Below the pieces are notes generated by a model. The model did no database searches. It was not told the DNA's origin and worked only from the letters and a program-made list of their open reading frames with translations. 64,000 bases of DNA, taken from contig JAJEKV010000057.1 in assembly GCA_021234155.1 (NCBI GenBank), forward strand, positions 1,598,300 through 1,662,299, written 5' to 3'. A program made the translations under genes and the position numbers. Positions 50,958-62,597 of this stretch are shown in pieces. This DNA comes from Isoetes taiwanensis. Its lineage: Eukaryota; Streptophyta; Lycopodiopsida; Isoetales; Isoetaceae. How positions within the stretch are numbered: position 1 is the stretch's first letter; each line of letters starts with the position of its first letter.

Positions 50958-53105
50958 AAAGCATCATGGATTAGTCTTAACAACTTGTGGGAGAAGTATA
51001 TTCATTGGGTAATGGGTTCAAACGGCCTTATTGTATACAACCAAAGGCAAGGGCCAGAATGATTCCACTAACTACTCTGTCTTGGGTGCAATGCATGTCA
51101 AACGCATTGCAAATGCAAAGAAGGACTATGGAACTAAGCAATTGCAAAACTTCAATGTCCTTTTGCAAGTGGCTCTTATCCTCGATTAAAAGTTGTCACA
51201 TCACAGTAGTCTTTAAGAAGTTGAGTAAAACAACACGCTTGACTTATTTTGCATAGGGATGTATAAACATATCAATACACGCCACGGTAATAAAATTAAT
51301 AACTCGAAACATGTGTTTAATTTCCAGTTGAAATCACACAACTTAAAATTTCCCAAGCCCCGCGTCAGGAAATGCCTGGCTTATCATTTATGGCATTCTT
51401 CCGCCTAATGCACACGAACCTGTCATTAAGGGCATTTCGTAACATGGATGCTTAGTTTTTCTTGCATGTGATGTGTTAGGACAACAACAATCAAAATAAG
51501 GAATAATATTGAGATCCGTTGGGTTGAAGCATTGCATCTTCGTCCTCATCTCTTTGAACTCTTTGAATGTGAAGAAATCTAATTGAATGTCTCCTCTTTG
51601 AACTCTTCTCTCTTTGAACTCTTTGAATGTGTGGAGAAATCTAACTGGGTGTCTTCAAGTAAAACAATTCAATTTTCGCAAAAATCCGATCAATGTTTCT
51701 AGAGTCTAATGTCTGTTATAATTGGTTTTGCATTGCATCTTTAAAGAGAATTTGGTTACATTGTTAGCCATATTAGATGCTTAATCAGAACATGTTCTTT
51801 CCTTGTCAAAAAGCATAGATATGCAATATGTACCATAAATTTATCTTTATATTGCAAATAAACAACACAACACAACACAACAAATTAAAGTTCTTGAAAA
51901 TCAGCTATAAATGCATTTGCTTTGCTTTGAGTCTTAAGGGAAACTAAAGTGTGTTGAAATCTGCAAAAGGAGCCATGAGGAAATTCCAAGACTGCTAATG
52001 GAAGTCCCATCTCCATATCAATAGCTGAGCCCGACAGAGAACCTGTTTATCATTTGCAAAAAAATGAAAGATAAATTTACAAAAATATACCTGATATGCT
52101 TGCTCAACCCCTATCCTTTTGAAGGCAATAGAGTGCATAGTTCTTGATTTATAAATATTGGCATCTTTGTCTTGAGACTCACCGTAACATGTAGTAGTGG
52201 GAAACCAAGGAGAGGATCAAAGGAATGCCAGTCCTTGGAGGTGGGCAATCAAGGAGAGGATCAAAAGAATGCCAGTCCTTTGAGGTTAAGCATAAGGTTG
52301 TGAGAAATAAACATAAACATGAAATAGTATATGTCACATTATTGTTTGTCTGGCAAAAGGACTCTTGGCAACTCCTCTATTTCCAGGTTCCAAGGCCTAG
52401 CATTTAACATAATGGCTAAGGAAAAAAACACTTAAACATTGAAAAAGTAAATTAGAATTGGTCTGCAAGTTCCAAGATGTTCGGATTGGAGGGATGATAC
52501 CTTACCTACAGGAATGAACAACCCCAGTCCCAGCAACACAAAATGGTCGATTACCTTCAAAAATTAAATGGCAAGTAACAAATCAAACGCCTTAAAAAAT
52601 TAAATGGCAAGTAACAAACCATGTTTGAATCTAGAGGAATGATCTAGATCCATGCAATAAGTCAACTTTCTCTGCATGATATAGAATAGAATAGAATAGT
52701 CCCATGATCATTTGTCAAAAATTTTAGCTTCAAAATTGAATATAAAAGCAGCACTTGCTATTTATTCTGTGAAAGGTAAAAAAGGAAATCAAACACATGA
52801 GTTAAAAAAGAAAATGGACACATTAGTAATGATGGAGCTAAAATAAAACAACTGGTTTTGCTTGGCGAGAGATTGTATTTACCATAATTTCATGTTTGCT
52901 ACAATACCGAAAGATGTTCTCTCCAAGTAGTGCTTAAATTCCTTAGCTTCAAATCATGGCTAATCCCTTCTTTCGGGGGTTAAATACCTCATGTGTAGGG
53001 AAAGGCTTACGGTGCCAGAAGGAGGAAGAAATAGGTGTTATGGCTGGCAAAAATGATACCCAAAAAGTGCTGAGAATGCGTGCTTCTGTTAGAATAGAAA
53101 TCGTG
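50958..53105. other. Intergenic DNA with small tandem repeats
   Basis: No gene recognised. Holds a 60-bp-period duplication at 51548-51650 (CTCTTTGAACTCTTTGAATG), an (ACAAC)n microsatellite at 51861-51882, a 44-bp-period duplication at 52205-52290 (CAAGGAGAGGATCAAA-GAAT), a roughly 30-bp duplication at 52557-52618 (AAATTAAATGGCAAGTAACA) and an ATAGA run at 52681-52699. Confidence 0.6.
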
Positions 53106-55575
53106 TGCCTCTTACAATATAATTGCATGTTCCCTAGCGCCATCCCTGTTTATGGCTCATGCATCAAGGTGCAACACTTTCAACATGTTATTCTGCTGAA
53201 GTTCACCTAGTACAGATTGAAGAAAGGATTAATTTTCCACGTTACAGCAACATAGAAATACTGCACTTACATCTTACCTCTAATTCCAGCCATAAAAATA
53301 GTGCACCTGTGTAAAGAAAATTGAATTATCCCATCAACAACTGTCAATTTACCATAACAATCAATCATGGTATTATATGAAACCATCCCGTTGAGGCATG
53401 TAGCATATCATGAAAAAGTTACATCTGCTGCTTTTCCAGTGCCAACCCTGGCAGAGCAGTACAAAGAAGCAGCCATGTTCCTCCCATAGAGACGACGTAT
53501 ACTGCAGAGGCAAATGCTCACACAACTGACTCTACGTGCACAAAGCAATAAACTAATGTAGGCCTACATGCAAATAAATTGGAAAAATGACAAAAAGAAA
53601 TGAAGAGAACTGAACTAATAATCTAACTTATAAATCTACTTACGTAAATGCGGATTTCGATTGCCCCAATTTCCAGCTCAATAGGTGGAACTCCCACGAC
53701 TGTTCCAAAATTTCCACTGTTTCTAAGCTGCTTATTTTACTGCCCAGCTTCAGGGTACCCTAAATTAGAATCACTGTGAAAATGGTAAGATCATTTACAG
53801 CAGAAACATAAAAGATTATCCTTGGAAAACTTAGTCCACTCTTTACCCTGTTTAATAATGCAATATGAAGAGAAGATAATCTCAGAAGAAAAATAGATGC
53901 CATTGCTTATCCATAGGGAAAAAGGCACACAACAAACAGAGTTGCCTCTTACAATTGTTCCCTAGCACCATTCCTGTTTATGGCTCATGCATCACGGTGC
54001 AACACTTCCAACATGACATTATGCTGAAGTTCACCTAGTACAGATTGAAGAAAGAATTAATTCTCCACGTTACAGCAACATAGAAATACTGCAACCATCC
54101 CGTTGAGGCATGTAGCATATCATGAAAAAGTTACATTTGCCAAGTTGTTTCTTCAATGCCAACTCCTGGCAGATAGTACAAAGAAGTGCAGCCATGTTCT
54201 ATAGAGACGACGTATACTGCAGAGGCAAATGCTCACACAACTGACTCTACGTGCACAAAGCAATAAACTAATGTAGGCCTACATGCAAATAAATTGGAAA
54301 AATGACAAAAAGAAATGAAGAGAACTGAACTAATAATCTAACTTATAAATCTACTTACGTAAATGCGGATTTCGATATCCTTTTGCTTTGATATACAACG
54401 ACGATTTGCCCCAATTTCCAGCTCAATAGGTGGAACTCCCACGACTGTTCCAAAATTTCCACTGTTTCTACTTTAAGTCAAGCTATTTTACGTCTAGCTT
54501 CAGGGTACCTAAATTAGAATCATCAGAAAAATATAAGAATCATTTACAGCAGAAACATAAAAGATTATCCTTGGAAAACTTAGTCCACTCTTTACCCTGT
54601 TTAATAATGCAATATGAAGAGAAGATAATCTCAGAAGAAAAATAGACGCCATTGCTTATCCACAGGGAAAAAGGCACACAACAAACAGAGTTGCCTCTTA
54701 CAATATAATTGCATGTTCCCTAGCACCATTCCTGTTTATGGCTCATGCATCACGGTGCAACACTTCCAACATGACATTATGCTGAAGTTCACCTAGTACA
54801 GATTGAAGAAAGAATTAATTTTCCACGTTACAGCAACATAGAAATACTGCACTTAATACTGCACTTAAATCTTATCTCTAATTCTAGCCATGACAATAGT
54901 GCACCTGTATAAAGAGAATTGAATTATCCCATTAACATCTGCCAATTTACCATAAAAATCAATCATGGCATTATATGAAACCATCCCGCTGAGGCATGTA
55001 GCATATCATGAAAATGTTACATCTGCAAAGTTGTTCCTTCAGTGCCAACTCTTGCCAGATAGTACAGAAAGAATCGCAGCCATTTCTATAGATGTGGCGT
55101 GTACTGCGCAGCCAAATGCTCACACAACATTCTTACATGCACAAAGTAACAAACCAGCAATGTAGGCCTACATGCAAATAAATTGAAAAATTAAATGATA
55201 GAAAAAGAAACCGAAGAAAGAACTGAACTAATAATCCAACTTATAAATCCACGCACCTGAATGCTAGTTTTGATATCCTTTTGCTTTCATGCTACAAATG
55301 CACTTATTGCCCCACTCCAACTCATTAGGTGGAACTCCCATGACTGTCTAAAAGTTCCACTGTTTCCTACTTTAATCTTAGCCTAGGGTACCTAAATTAG
55401 AATCAAATGTGCCAAAAGAAATCATTTACAGCAGAAACATAAAAGATTATCCCTTAGAAAGCTTAGTCCACTTTTACCATGTTTATTAATGCAATATGAA
55501 GAGAAGAATATAAGAAGAAAAAATAGGTGCCATTGCTTATCCACAGGAAATGCATACAACAACAGAGCCATGAGT
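53106..55575. repeat. Segmental tandem triplication, units of 837, 749 and 884 bp
   Basis: Anchor TGCCTCTTACAAT recurs at 53106, 53943 and 54692, with the array ending near 55575. The units share long near-identical runs, such as CCTGTTTATGGCTCATGCAT, CACCTAGTACAGATTGAAGA, CATGCAAATAAATTG and GGTGGAACTCCCA. Unit 2 lacks about 115 bp after AAATACTGCA that units 1 and 3 keep. Units 2 and 3 carry a roughly 30-bp insertion (ATCCTTTTGCTTT...) absent from unit 1. Units 1 and 2 are most alike, while unit 3 is more diverged, so duplication was stepwise. The minus strand holds faint PPR-like traces (see findings). Confidence 0.92.
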
Positions 55576-55703
55576 TGCCATACAACTTGTCAAAGTAAAT
55601 CGGTAGACAAGCCATCCTATAAATACACTCCTGAAGATGCTTACTGAGCAGAGCAACCTGTAAGAAAGTAGGATCTCTACTGCATCAAGGAATTTATAGA
55701 GAG

Positions 55704-55975
55704 AGTAAAAGCATTTACCAATAGAGATGCTCAGAATAGGGAGGCTTGCCTCTATGACTGATCTTACTTCCTTATGTACACATATATGCAGCCTGGGGCT
55801 CTAGAGTATGCTAAGCACATATATATGCTGAGTAAATGTTAAAGAAATAGCTATGATACAGTTCAAGTACATATATACAACAGCATCGAAAATTTACATA
55901 CAGTAAAAGCATTTACCAATAGAGATGCTCTGAATAGATACGGCTCTATGACTGACCCTGCTTCCTATGTAGCTA
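55704..55975 (+). repeat. Tandem duplication, period 198 bp
   Basis: AGTAAAAGCATTTACCAATA followed by GAGATGCTC at 55704 and 55902, then (C)TCTATGACTGA and CTTCCT-ATGTA in both. Confidence 0.8.
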
Positions 55976-57049
55976 TATTTGAGCAACTGTGCTAATAAAT
56001 CCAATAATATCTTGCTTTAGGCTGGCTATAGAACCCGATAAGAAAAGGTATTGAAAATAGAACAATAGGATGAGCATACCAGAATAGCGGGTTATTGAAA
56101 AAATAGAGGCATGATTGAGCTGCCACACATAATCAGCCTAAAATTAACATGGTGCATTTCGCTGTGAAGCTAGCGCCTATATAATTTCTGCTGGCCAAAT
56201 AGCTGCCCGCCCATCTGTACATGCACACAATATTAATTGCTCCATATCCAGCAGTGCACAACAAATCAAGATCCTTTCCAAGAGGCAAAATCTACATTCA
56301 CCAACATATGAATGATGCATATGATACTGTAAATGCTAACTGTATTACTATTAGCCTAGAGGCATCAGCTGTGCTCCTATGTGCCGTACCAAAAGAACCG
56401 TCTTTGAATTGAGTTTTTAATTTTTTGCCCTATCTCTGTGCAGCTGCTTTTCAGAGATGCTACCATGGCATGGACAATGGTGGTCGGCCTGAAGGTCCCA
56501 GTGGCTCCCATGTCGGAATGCAGTGCTGCAGCAAAACCGATCCAAGCAAGTTTTACCGTAATAAAATATACCTCTTGATGGCCGAATGCATCCCTGTGGC
56601 AGCTCTATAGCTTCTTGTTTCAGCTTGCTAAAATCGTTGCATGCGCCTCCTCGTCAGCTGCACCGAGCCCAAATCGAGCCCAAATAGGAAAATGAAAAGG
56701 ATAAGGGAGCAGAAAAATCAAACAAAGAAAAATGCCTGATTTTGTAAATCGGGAAACTTTCCCGATACCCAAACTCATCAAAACCTTAGCCAAATAACTT
56801 AAAAATAATTCCAAAAAGTTTTCTTCCAAATCGGAAATTCCCAAATTAAAAGAGTTGATCACTATGCGAGATTGTTAACTTAAGTTTTAAAAGCCCTATG
56901 ATGGCTCGTTGGAAGGATGCCAGTCCAATTAGTACAATTGGGATTTCTGTACTCGACGCTTGCAGCAATTCGATCAGACTTAGTTCCATGATTTGCCACA
57001 TAAGGTATTCGACAATACTTGTATGAGACATTGGCAAAGCTAACAGCAG
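55976..57049. other. Upstream region of the ABC transporter
   Basis: No coding exon recognised. A TATAAATA lies further left at about 55619-55626 with a GTAAGA 30-50 bp downstream, so a distal promoter plus 5' UTR intron is possible but unproven. 56762-56862 resembles 44953-45050 (ATTCCAAAAAgTTTTC...AATTCCCAAATTAAA), a dispersed repeat pair. Confidence 0.35.
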
Positions 57050-60000
57050 ATGATGAATGCTTGTTGGGCGACCTTCAGCACTTCAACTTCGGTAGCTAGA
57101 CGTTGCACTGTTGATGCCAGATTTGCATCTCGTAGCACCTTACATGCCGGTAAAAATGTTTTCAACTGTTCACGTCAGCGCCCTAATCTGGATGGCCTCT
57201 ATGCTATTAAAAGGAGGAAAGGGGTCGACAGCTTTGCCTTTAGATGTTCAGTGAGAACTTGTTTTTCAACAGTACCAGGAGATGCTGAACCTGCCAAATC
57301 TTGTGGATGGACTAGGGTAATACCATTGAGCAGGACCTTTACAAAAATTTGGCCTTTCTTACTCCCTGAAATGTTGCTGATTCTCAAGGCTTGGGTTTGT
57401 GCAATGATAGCAGTTGTTTCTCTCTTCTTATTTGTGCCTGAAGTGGGAACTTTGAGCGCCCTTCTAGGAGAAGGGAATCTGTCAATGCTAGGAAAGAAGT
57501 CAGCAAGGGCAATGCTTTTTGTAGCAATGAGGTCCACTGCTTTGTACTGGCAACAATCTTTGCTCTGGGAGGTCTCCTTGAGAATGACTTATGCAGTGCG
57601 GGCTCATGTGTTTAATCTTGTATTGATGCGCGATATGGGCTATTTTGAAGGTGATGCGTCCATTGCCAAAGGAGACATTGCATATCGAATATCAGCAGAA
57701 GCTGAGGATATTGGAGATACAATATACTCCTTTCTTCATGTGGGTTACTAGAAAATTGGGCTGTTCATTAATCAGGGGTACATGAGTCTGTGTGATCCAG
57801 GGAAGGGTATGCTCCACTCATCAAACGTATTGTCTGCAGATGATAGTGCCTTGTGCACTGCAGTTAACAGCAATGGCTGGTCGCATGATTTCACTCAATC
57901 CTATTCTCTCCATAGCTGTAATCTCGGTAAGGTTTTTCTGTTTAATTCCTTACCAAGCTCTAGTTTATGGTTGTCTTGCTATCGATATTGAAATGCATTA
58001 TTCCTGCACAGGTTGTACCTTGCATGTCAGTAGTAATTGCCACACTTGGGGAACAACTGAGGGAGCTGTCTAAACAAGCTCAAGACAGCATAGCTGGCAT
58101 TGCAGCTTACTTAAATGAAGTATGGTTTTATGTACTGCATTGACTTTTGCATTTTGCATAGATTCTGATTGCAGTGGTCACCCTTGATAATATTGCGGAG
58201 AGGGATTTATTATTGATAATCTAAATCTTAGGTCCTACCATCAATGTTCATTGTCAAAGCATGTGGAGCTGAAGCTTATGAATCTAGGAGATTTAATATG
58301 CTAGCAGAGGCAGACCTTCATGCCCATCTTTCGAGGAGGAAAATGAAGGCCTTAATTCCTGAAGCCATTACAGCAGTCTATGCTGCAACTGGAGCAGTCT
58401 TATTTGGAATAGGTGCATGGACCATTTCACATGGCAACTTCAATGGGGCTGGCATGATTTCATTTGTTACATCCCTAGTCCTGCTTATTGAACCTGTTCA
58501 AGTGAGGCTTCATTTTTTTCTAGTGTGTAACTGTGGAAGCTTAGGAAGTATTGCAAAACTGTTTACATTCTGAGGTTCATGTGTCGCAGGCAATTGGAAA
58601 GGCATATAACGAAATGAAACAGGGAGAGCCTGCAATCGAGAGGTTATTTGCTTTGACTTCCTTCTGTCCAAAGGTAGCCATATTTTCGTTTCATCTACGT
58701 TCCATTCTCAGGGAGTTATTGTATAATATCAACACGTGAAATGCTTATTCAGGCTTGTGTCAGATACTGGTAATCCGCCTGATGCACGGGTTGGGCAGGC
58801 TATGTGGAGTTTATGGAACGTGACGTTTAAATATGGGTCATCATCACCATTGGTGTTAAATGGTTTAACATTTCGGATTGACTCAGGTGAAACAGTTGCT
58901 TTAGTGGGTCATTCAGGGGGCGGTAAATCTACAATTGCAAAGTTGCTTCTTCGCCTTTACGATCCTGTTTATGGTTAGTATCTTTTAGTGGCCTGTCTTG
59001 CTTCTTCAATCTGCATAACAGTCACTGCCCTTGTACCATGAGTAGATTTCTAGTAACCAGGCCATTATCATTCAGTACTTCAAGGAGCAATTTTATACTG
59101 CTTCCCTCGCAGTTACAGTGGATGACGCGTGCATGCATCTACAGATATTTTTAGCGCAAATAACCTCTGTTATAGCATTAAAAAATAAATGATAAGGATC
59201 TATAAGCATGACATTATCCGCCATGTTTTAGATTCAATTTTTGACAATCGATATTTACCAATAGAACTGCATTTTCCTAAAAAATGAGTCTCAAACATGG
59301 AAGGACCACCTGTTATATAGAGGGTCTTTTACTTGCGGCCCCAGAGCAAATATATATAGTTTTCTTAAGGATTTTCTTTTGGCATTAATCAATTATTCTT
59401 TGACTTTTCTGTCTGCAGGGAAAATCTATATTGATGGTATTGATATACATAAAATAAGCTTACGAAGCCTTCGGCAAAAAGTGGCAATTGTTCCTCAAGA
59501 AACAGTACGGTTTGTCATTCAAGCCTGAGTTATGCTTTATTTTGGAGGGTGAATAAATGCTGTCGTTTGTTATTGTTGTCATAATTATGCACCTTATCTT
59601 GTGGCATAACGCAAAGACATTTGGTCTATAGATTGAGCATGTGGAAAGTAAACATGTTGAGCACTTTCATGGTAATATACACCTTTTTTCATGCCTTGCT
59701 TGCCAATGATCCTTCCAATTTTTTATGCAGATACTTTTCACAGGAACAGTGGTAGAAAATATTGCCTATGGTGTCATGCCAGAAAAAATTGATATGAAAG
59801 CTGTGCGAGAAGCGGCAGTTATGGCTAATGCAGATGAATTTATAGAGAAGCTTCCTAATGGATACTTCTCATCTGTTGGTGAACGTGGCTTATCATTGAG
59901 TGGTGGACAGCGGCAAAGGTAAACATGATTTATGATATGAAATTTGTACTCTTCGTTGTAATACTTGGCCCAATGAATTTGCAGGTTGGCTATTGCGAGG

Positions 60001-60393
60001 GCCATTTACCAGAAGCCGTCGATACTTGTTCTAGATGAGGCAACCTCGGCATTAGATAATGCATCTGAGCGGCTGGTACAAGAGGCACTAGAACGGCTAA
60101 TGATGGGTCGTACGGTGAGTTTCTAAGTTTGTAGTGGAAACTCAACTTTGCCATAGTTTTCTTTCGCTTCACCTACCAGTTTGCCACAAAACTTCAGGTG
60201 ATCAATATTTTGAACTTGATATTTGCAGGTGTTAATAATAGCACATCGTTTGGAAACGGTTAAAAAGTCAGACCGGATACTTGTACTTGAGAGAGGTAAG
60301 ATTTTACAGGAAGGGACCCATTTTTCTCTCCTATCTCAGGGTGGAAAGTATGCCGATTTGTATAATAGGCAAGATGTCATAGATCTAAAGTGA
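57050..60393 (+). CDS. ABCB29: ABCB29-type chloroplast half-size ABC transporter
   Basis: Half-transporter (one membrane domain plus one ATPase domain, so acting as a dimer), predicted in plastid membrane; substrate not established. Exons: 57050-57739, 57840-57926, 58012-58119, 58232-58501, 58590-58673, 58753-58973, 59419-59504, 59731-59918, 59985-60114, 60229-60393; about 675 residues, stop TGA. Start: first of two adjacent ATGs, followed by a Ser/Arg-rich, acid-poor transit-peptide-like leader of about 75 residues. Membrane domain: [66 protein letters not shown]. ATPase: Walker [11 protein letters not shown]-loop VPQET, signature LSGGQRQR, Walker [10 protein letters not shown]-loop SALD, H-loop IIAHRLET. 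Family-specific stretches match Arabidopsis ABCB29 best among those I know. All junctions keep frame except exon 5/6: the good donor at 58674 gives a mismatch, whereas a weak donor at 58688 restores the frame. Confidence 0.93.
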
Positions 60394-60740
60394 CAGATCA
60401 AAGATGTGATGGAGCCAAAGTGGCATATCATATTGCTTCGGCATTACTTTATTTATAATACAAGTAGCTTTGTTACTATAGAAGACTCTTGCTTTTCTAA
60501 GCGCTGAAGTTCTTGGGTTAATCTGAATCACTAAATAGGAAATGCCTTCTGTCTTCTTGTGCATGCCTATAACCCAATGTTGATGGAATGGTACATTATT
60601 TGCCATTGCCGTCTACAAACTTGGTGAGAAGACGGAGCAGGGGCTGTTTCAGAGATTGAATCCAATATTTAAATCTGATGTCTCTTGTTTGCTACAATGT
60701 TTAGATGGCTGCTGAGAAGATGGAATTTGCTGCATGAAAA

Positions 60741-60746
60741 AATAAA
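60741..60746 (+). terminator. Candidate polyadenylation signal of the ABC transporter gene
   Basis: AATAAA about 350 bp after the stop codon. Plant signals are loose, so this is only a candidate. Confidence 0.3.
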
Positions 60747-61457
60747 TCCTCAGAAGGCATTATGTATAATGGAACTCTAGGGCCCAGGATGTAATACTTC
60801 TCGCGGCGCCCATTATAAAATTTTACCATTTGCCAGGAAAGCTGTCATTCCCGGGGAGGCATCAATACATTGTAGCTAAAATGAGGTTACCTTCTTTTCG
60901 AAACAATATCATCTTTAGAGGTGGGAGTGGGAGATGTGAATATGTTTGTCTTTGCCCTGAGATTTCCAGGGAGAAAAAGGACATTAGTTGCCTGCCATGC
61001 TTATTTTCAGGAAACTATATTTAAAAGGACATTAGAGCTATTAGAGCCAGATTCGACTTTGAAAGATAGACGAGTGGCATTTAAGCCTCAACCAATTTTG
61101 CAGGGACACCGCATAACTGATGCTTGCCGTCTAATTCCGTTGCAGCAGTTGACAATTATCAAAACACTCACGAGAGAACCAAAAACACACTTTGCTTAAC
61201 TCCAAGACACTGGATTAATTGGCAGGGGTGATCCCCTGTCCTTTAGAATTTGAGTTAACAGCCGAAGCTTGCCGTAGATTAAGTGAGAGAGCAATCTTGA
61301 ACATCTATTTGAAACTACCTACTCCTGCAAATGGAATCACAAATGGAATCACGCATATCTGCAAATGGAATCATGCAAATGGAATCACGCACATCGTCCT
61401 ATTAAAAAGCGAGGCGGAAGTTGAGATTTTTTAAAGAAGTGCCACTGCCGCAAGTCG

Positions 61458-61519
61458 AATCTGGCTTGATCTTCCAAGATATAGAATGAATCTGGCTTGA
61501 TCTTCCAAGATATAGAATG
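61458..61519 (+). repeat. Perfect-looking 31-bp tandem duplication
   Basis: Two adjacent copies starting AATCTGGCTTGATCTTCCAA at 61458 and 61489. Confidence 0.95.
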
Positions 61520-62251
61520 ATAATGCCTATATACGTCTGGAAGAGCACATGTAGCGACAGACTAGGCATAATCAAGTCAACATATCATGCTCGCACAAAT
61601 ACTGGACAAATCTAAAGAGCATGACATTCATTTTAATGGCCTCTATCTGGCAACATTGACATGCCATGTTTTTCACGCTTCTTCTGCCAAATTCAATCTG
61701 AGCTCTCATTCTATTTTTTCTTCTAAAATCTCTTCCTTTTATTTAGTATGTAGGCAGCATATTCTATTTCGCCCCCTCCGGCCCTAGAGTCTGCCCCGCG
61801 GGCAACTCAACAAGTTGCTATTGCAACACATGTTGCCCTCTATCAAGAGGCAAAGAAAAATAAACCCATCTTGATTCTGATCAAATAGTCTACAACGATT
61901 AAAAGAAAAATCGGACAGCCCACAGTTTAGAAGATTGGGTGAAGGGAAAAAATCCGACAGGATATTGGGTTAGACGATCTGGTTAAGGGAGATAAAAACT
62001 TAAGACGAAACAATCCATGAAGTTTAGAAGAGCGGTTGAAGGGAAAAAGATCTGAAAGGATACTTGTGAAGGAAAAATTCGATGGCATATGGTGAAGCAC
62101 GATCAAACAACTCACAATGAAATCTACCTTCAGATGCCAGAACTCATGCGCCGTGAGCGCATGTAGTCTTCAAGTTCTCTCGTATATTCATGGAGCTCGA
62201 TTAGGTAAGAAAATGCGAATTCAGAATTTCTTTTTTGATACTATCTCTCCC

Positions 62252-62597
62252 CCTCCATTCGGAATATTCTGCTTTATTCCTTCCAACACTTGAAATGCCA
62301 TGTCAACCATATATCTGGCATATTCCCTAATCAAAGACAAGCTCGCCTATAGGGGTTTGCCCAAGACTGGGCCTATAGGGTTTGGCTCCTCATGAAAGCA
62401 ACCCAAAAGAGGAGTTTTACTTATTCATGCGGCACCTCCAATTTTATTCAAGTCGAATATCATCTGCCCTTCTGTTTCCACCTTATTTTTTTCCTCCATT
62501 CGGAAGATTCTGCTCTTATCCCTTCCAACACTTGAATCTATGCCATTCAAACCATATATTCATGGTATGGCCCCTTAACCGACAAGCTCGCCTATGA
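62252..62597 (+). repeat. Tandem duplication, period 241 bp
   Basis: CCTCCATTCGGAA-ATTCTGC-TTAT at 62252 and 62493, CCTTCCAACACTTGAA in both, ending GACAAGCTCGCCTAT at about 62336 and 62581. Confidence 0.8.

Noticed and set aside
57199-57537. 112-codon minus-strand frame opposite the transporter first exon
   Set aside because: Antisense shadow of a well-supported exon.
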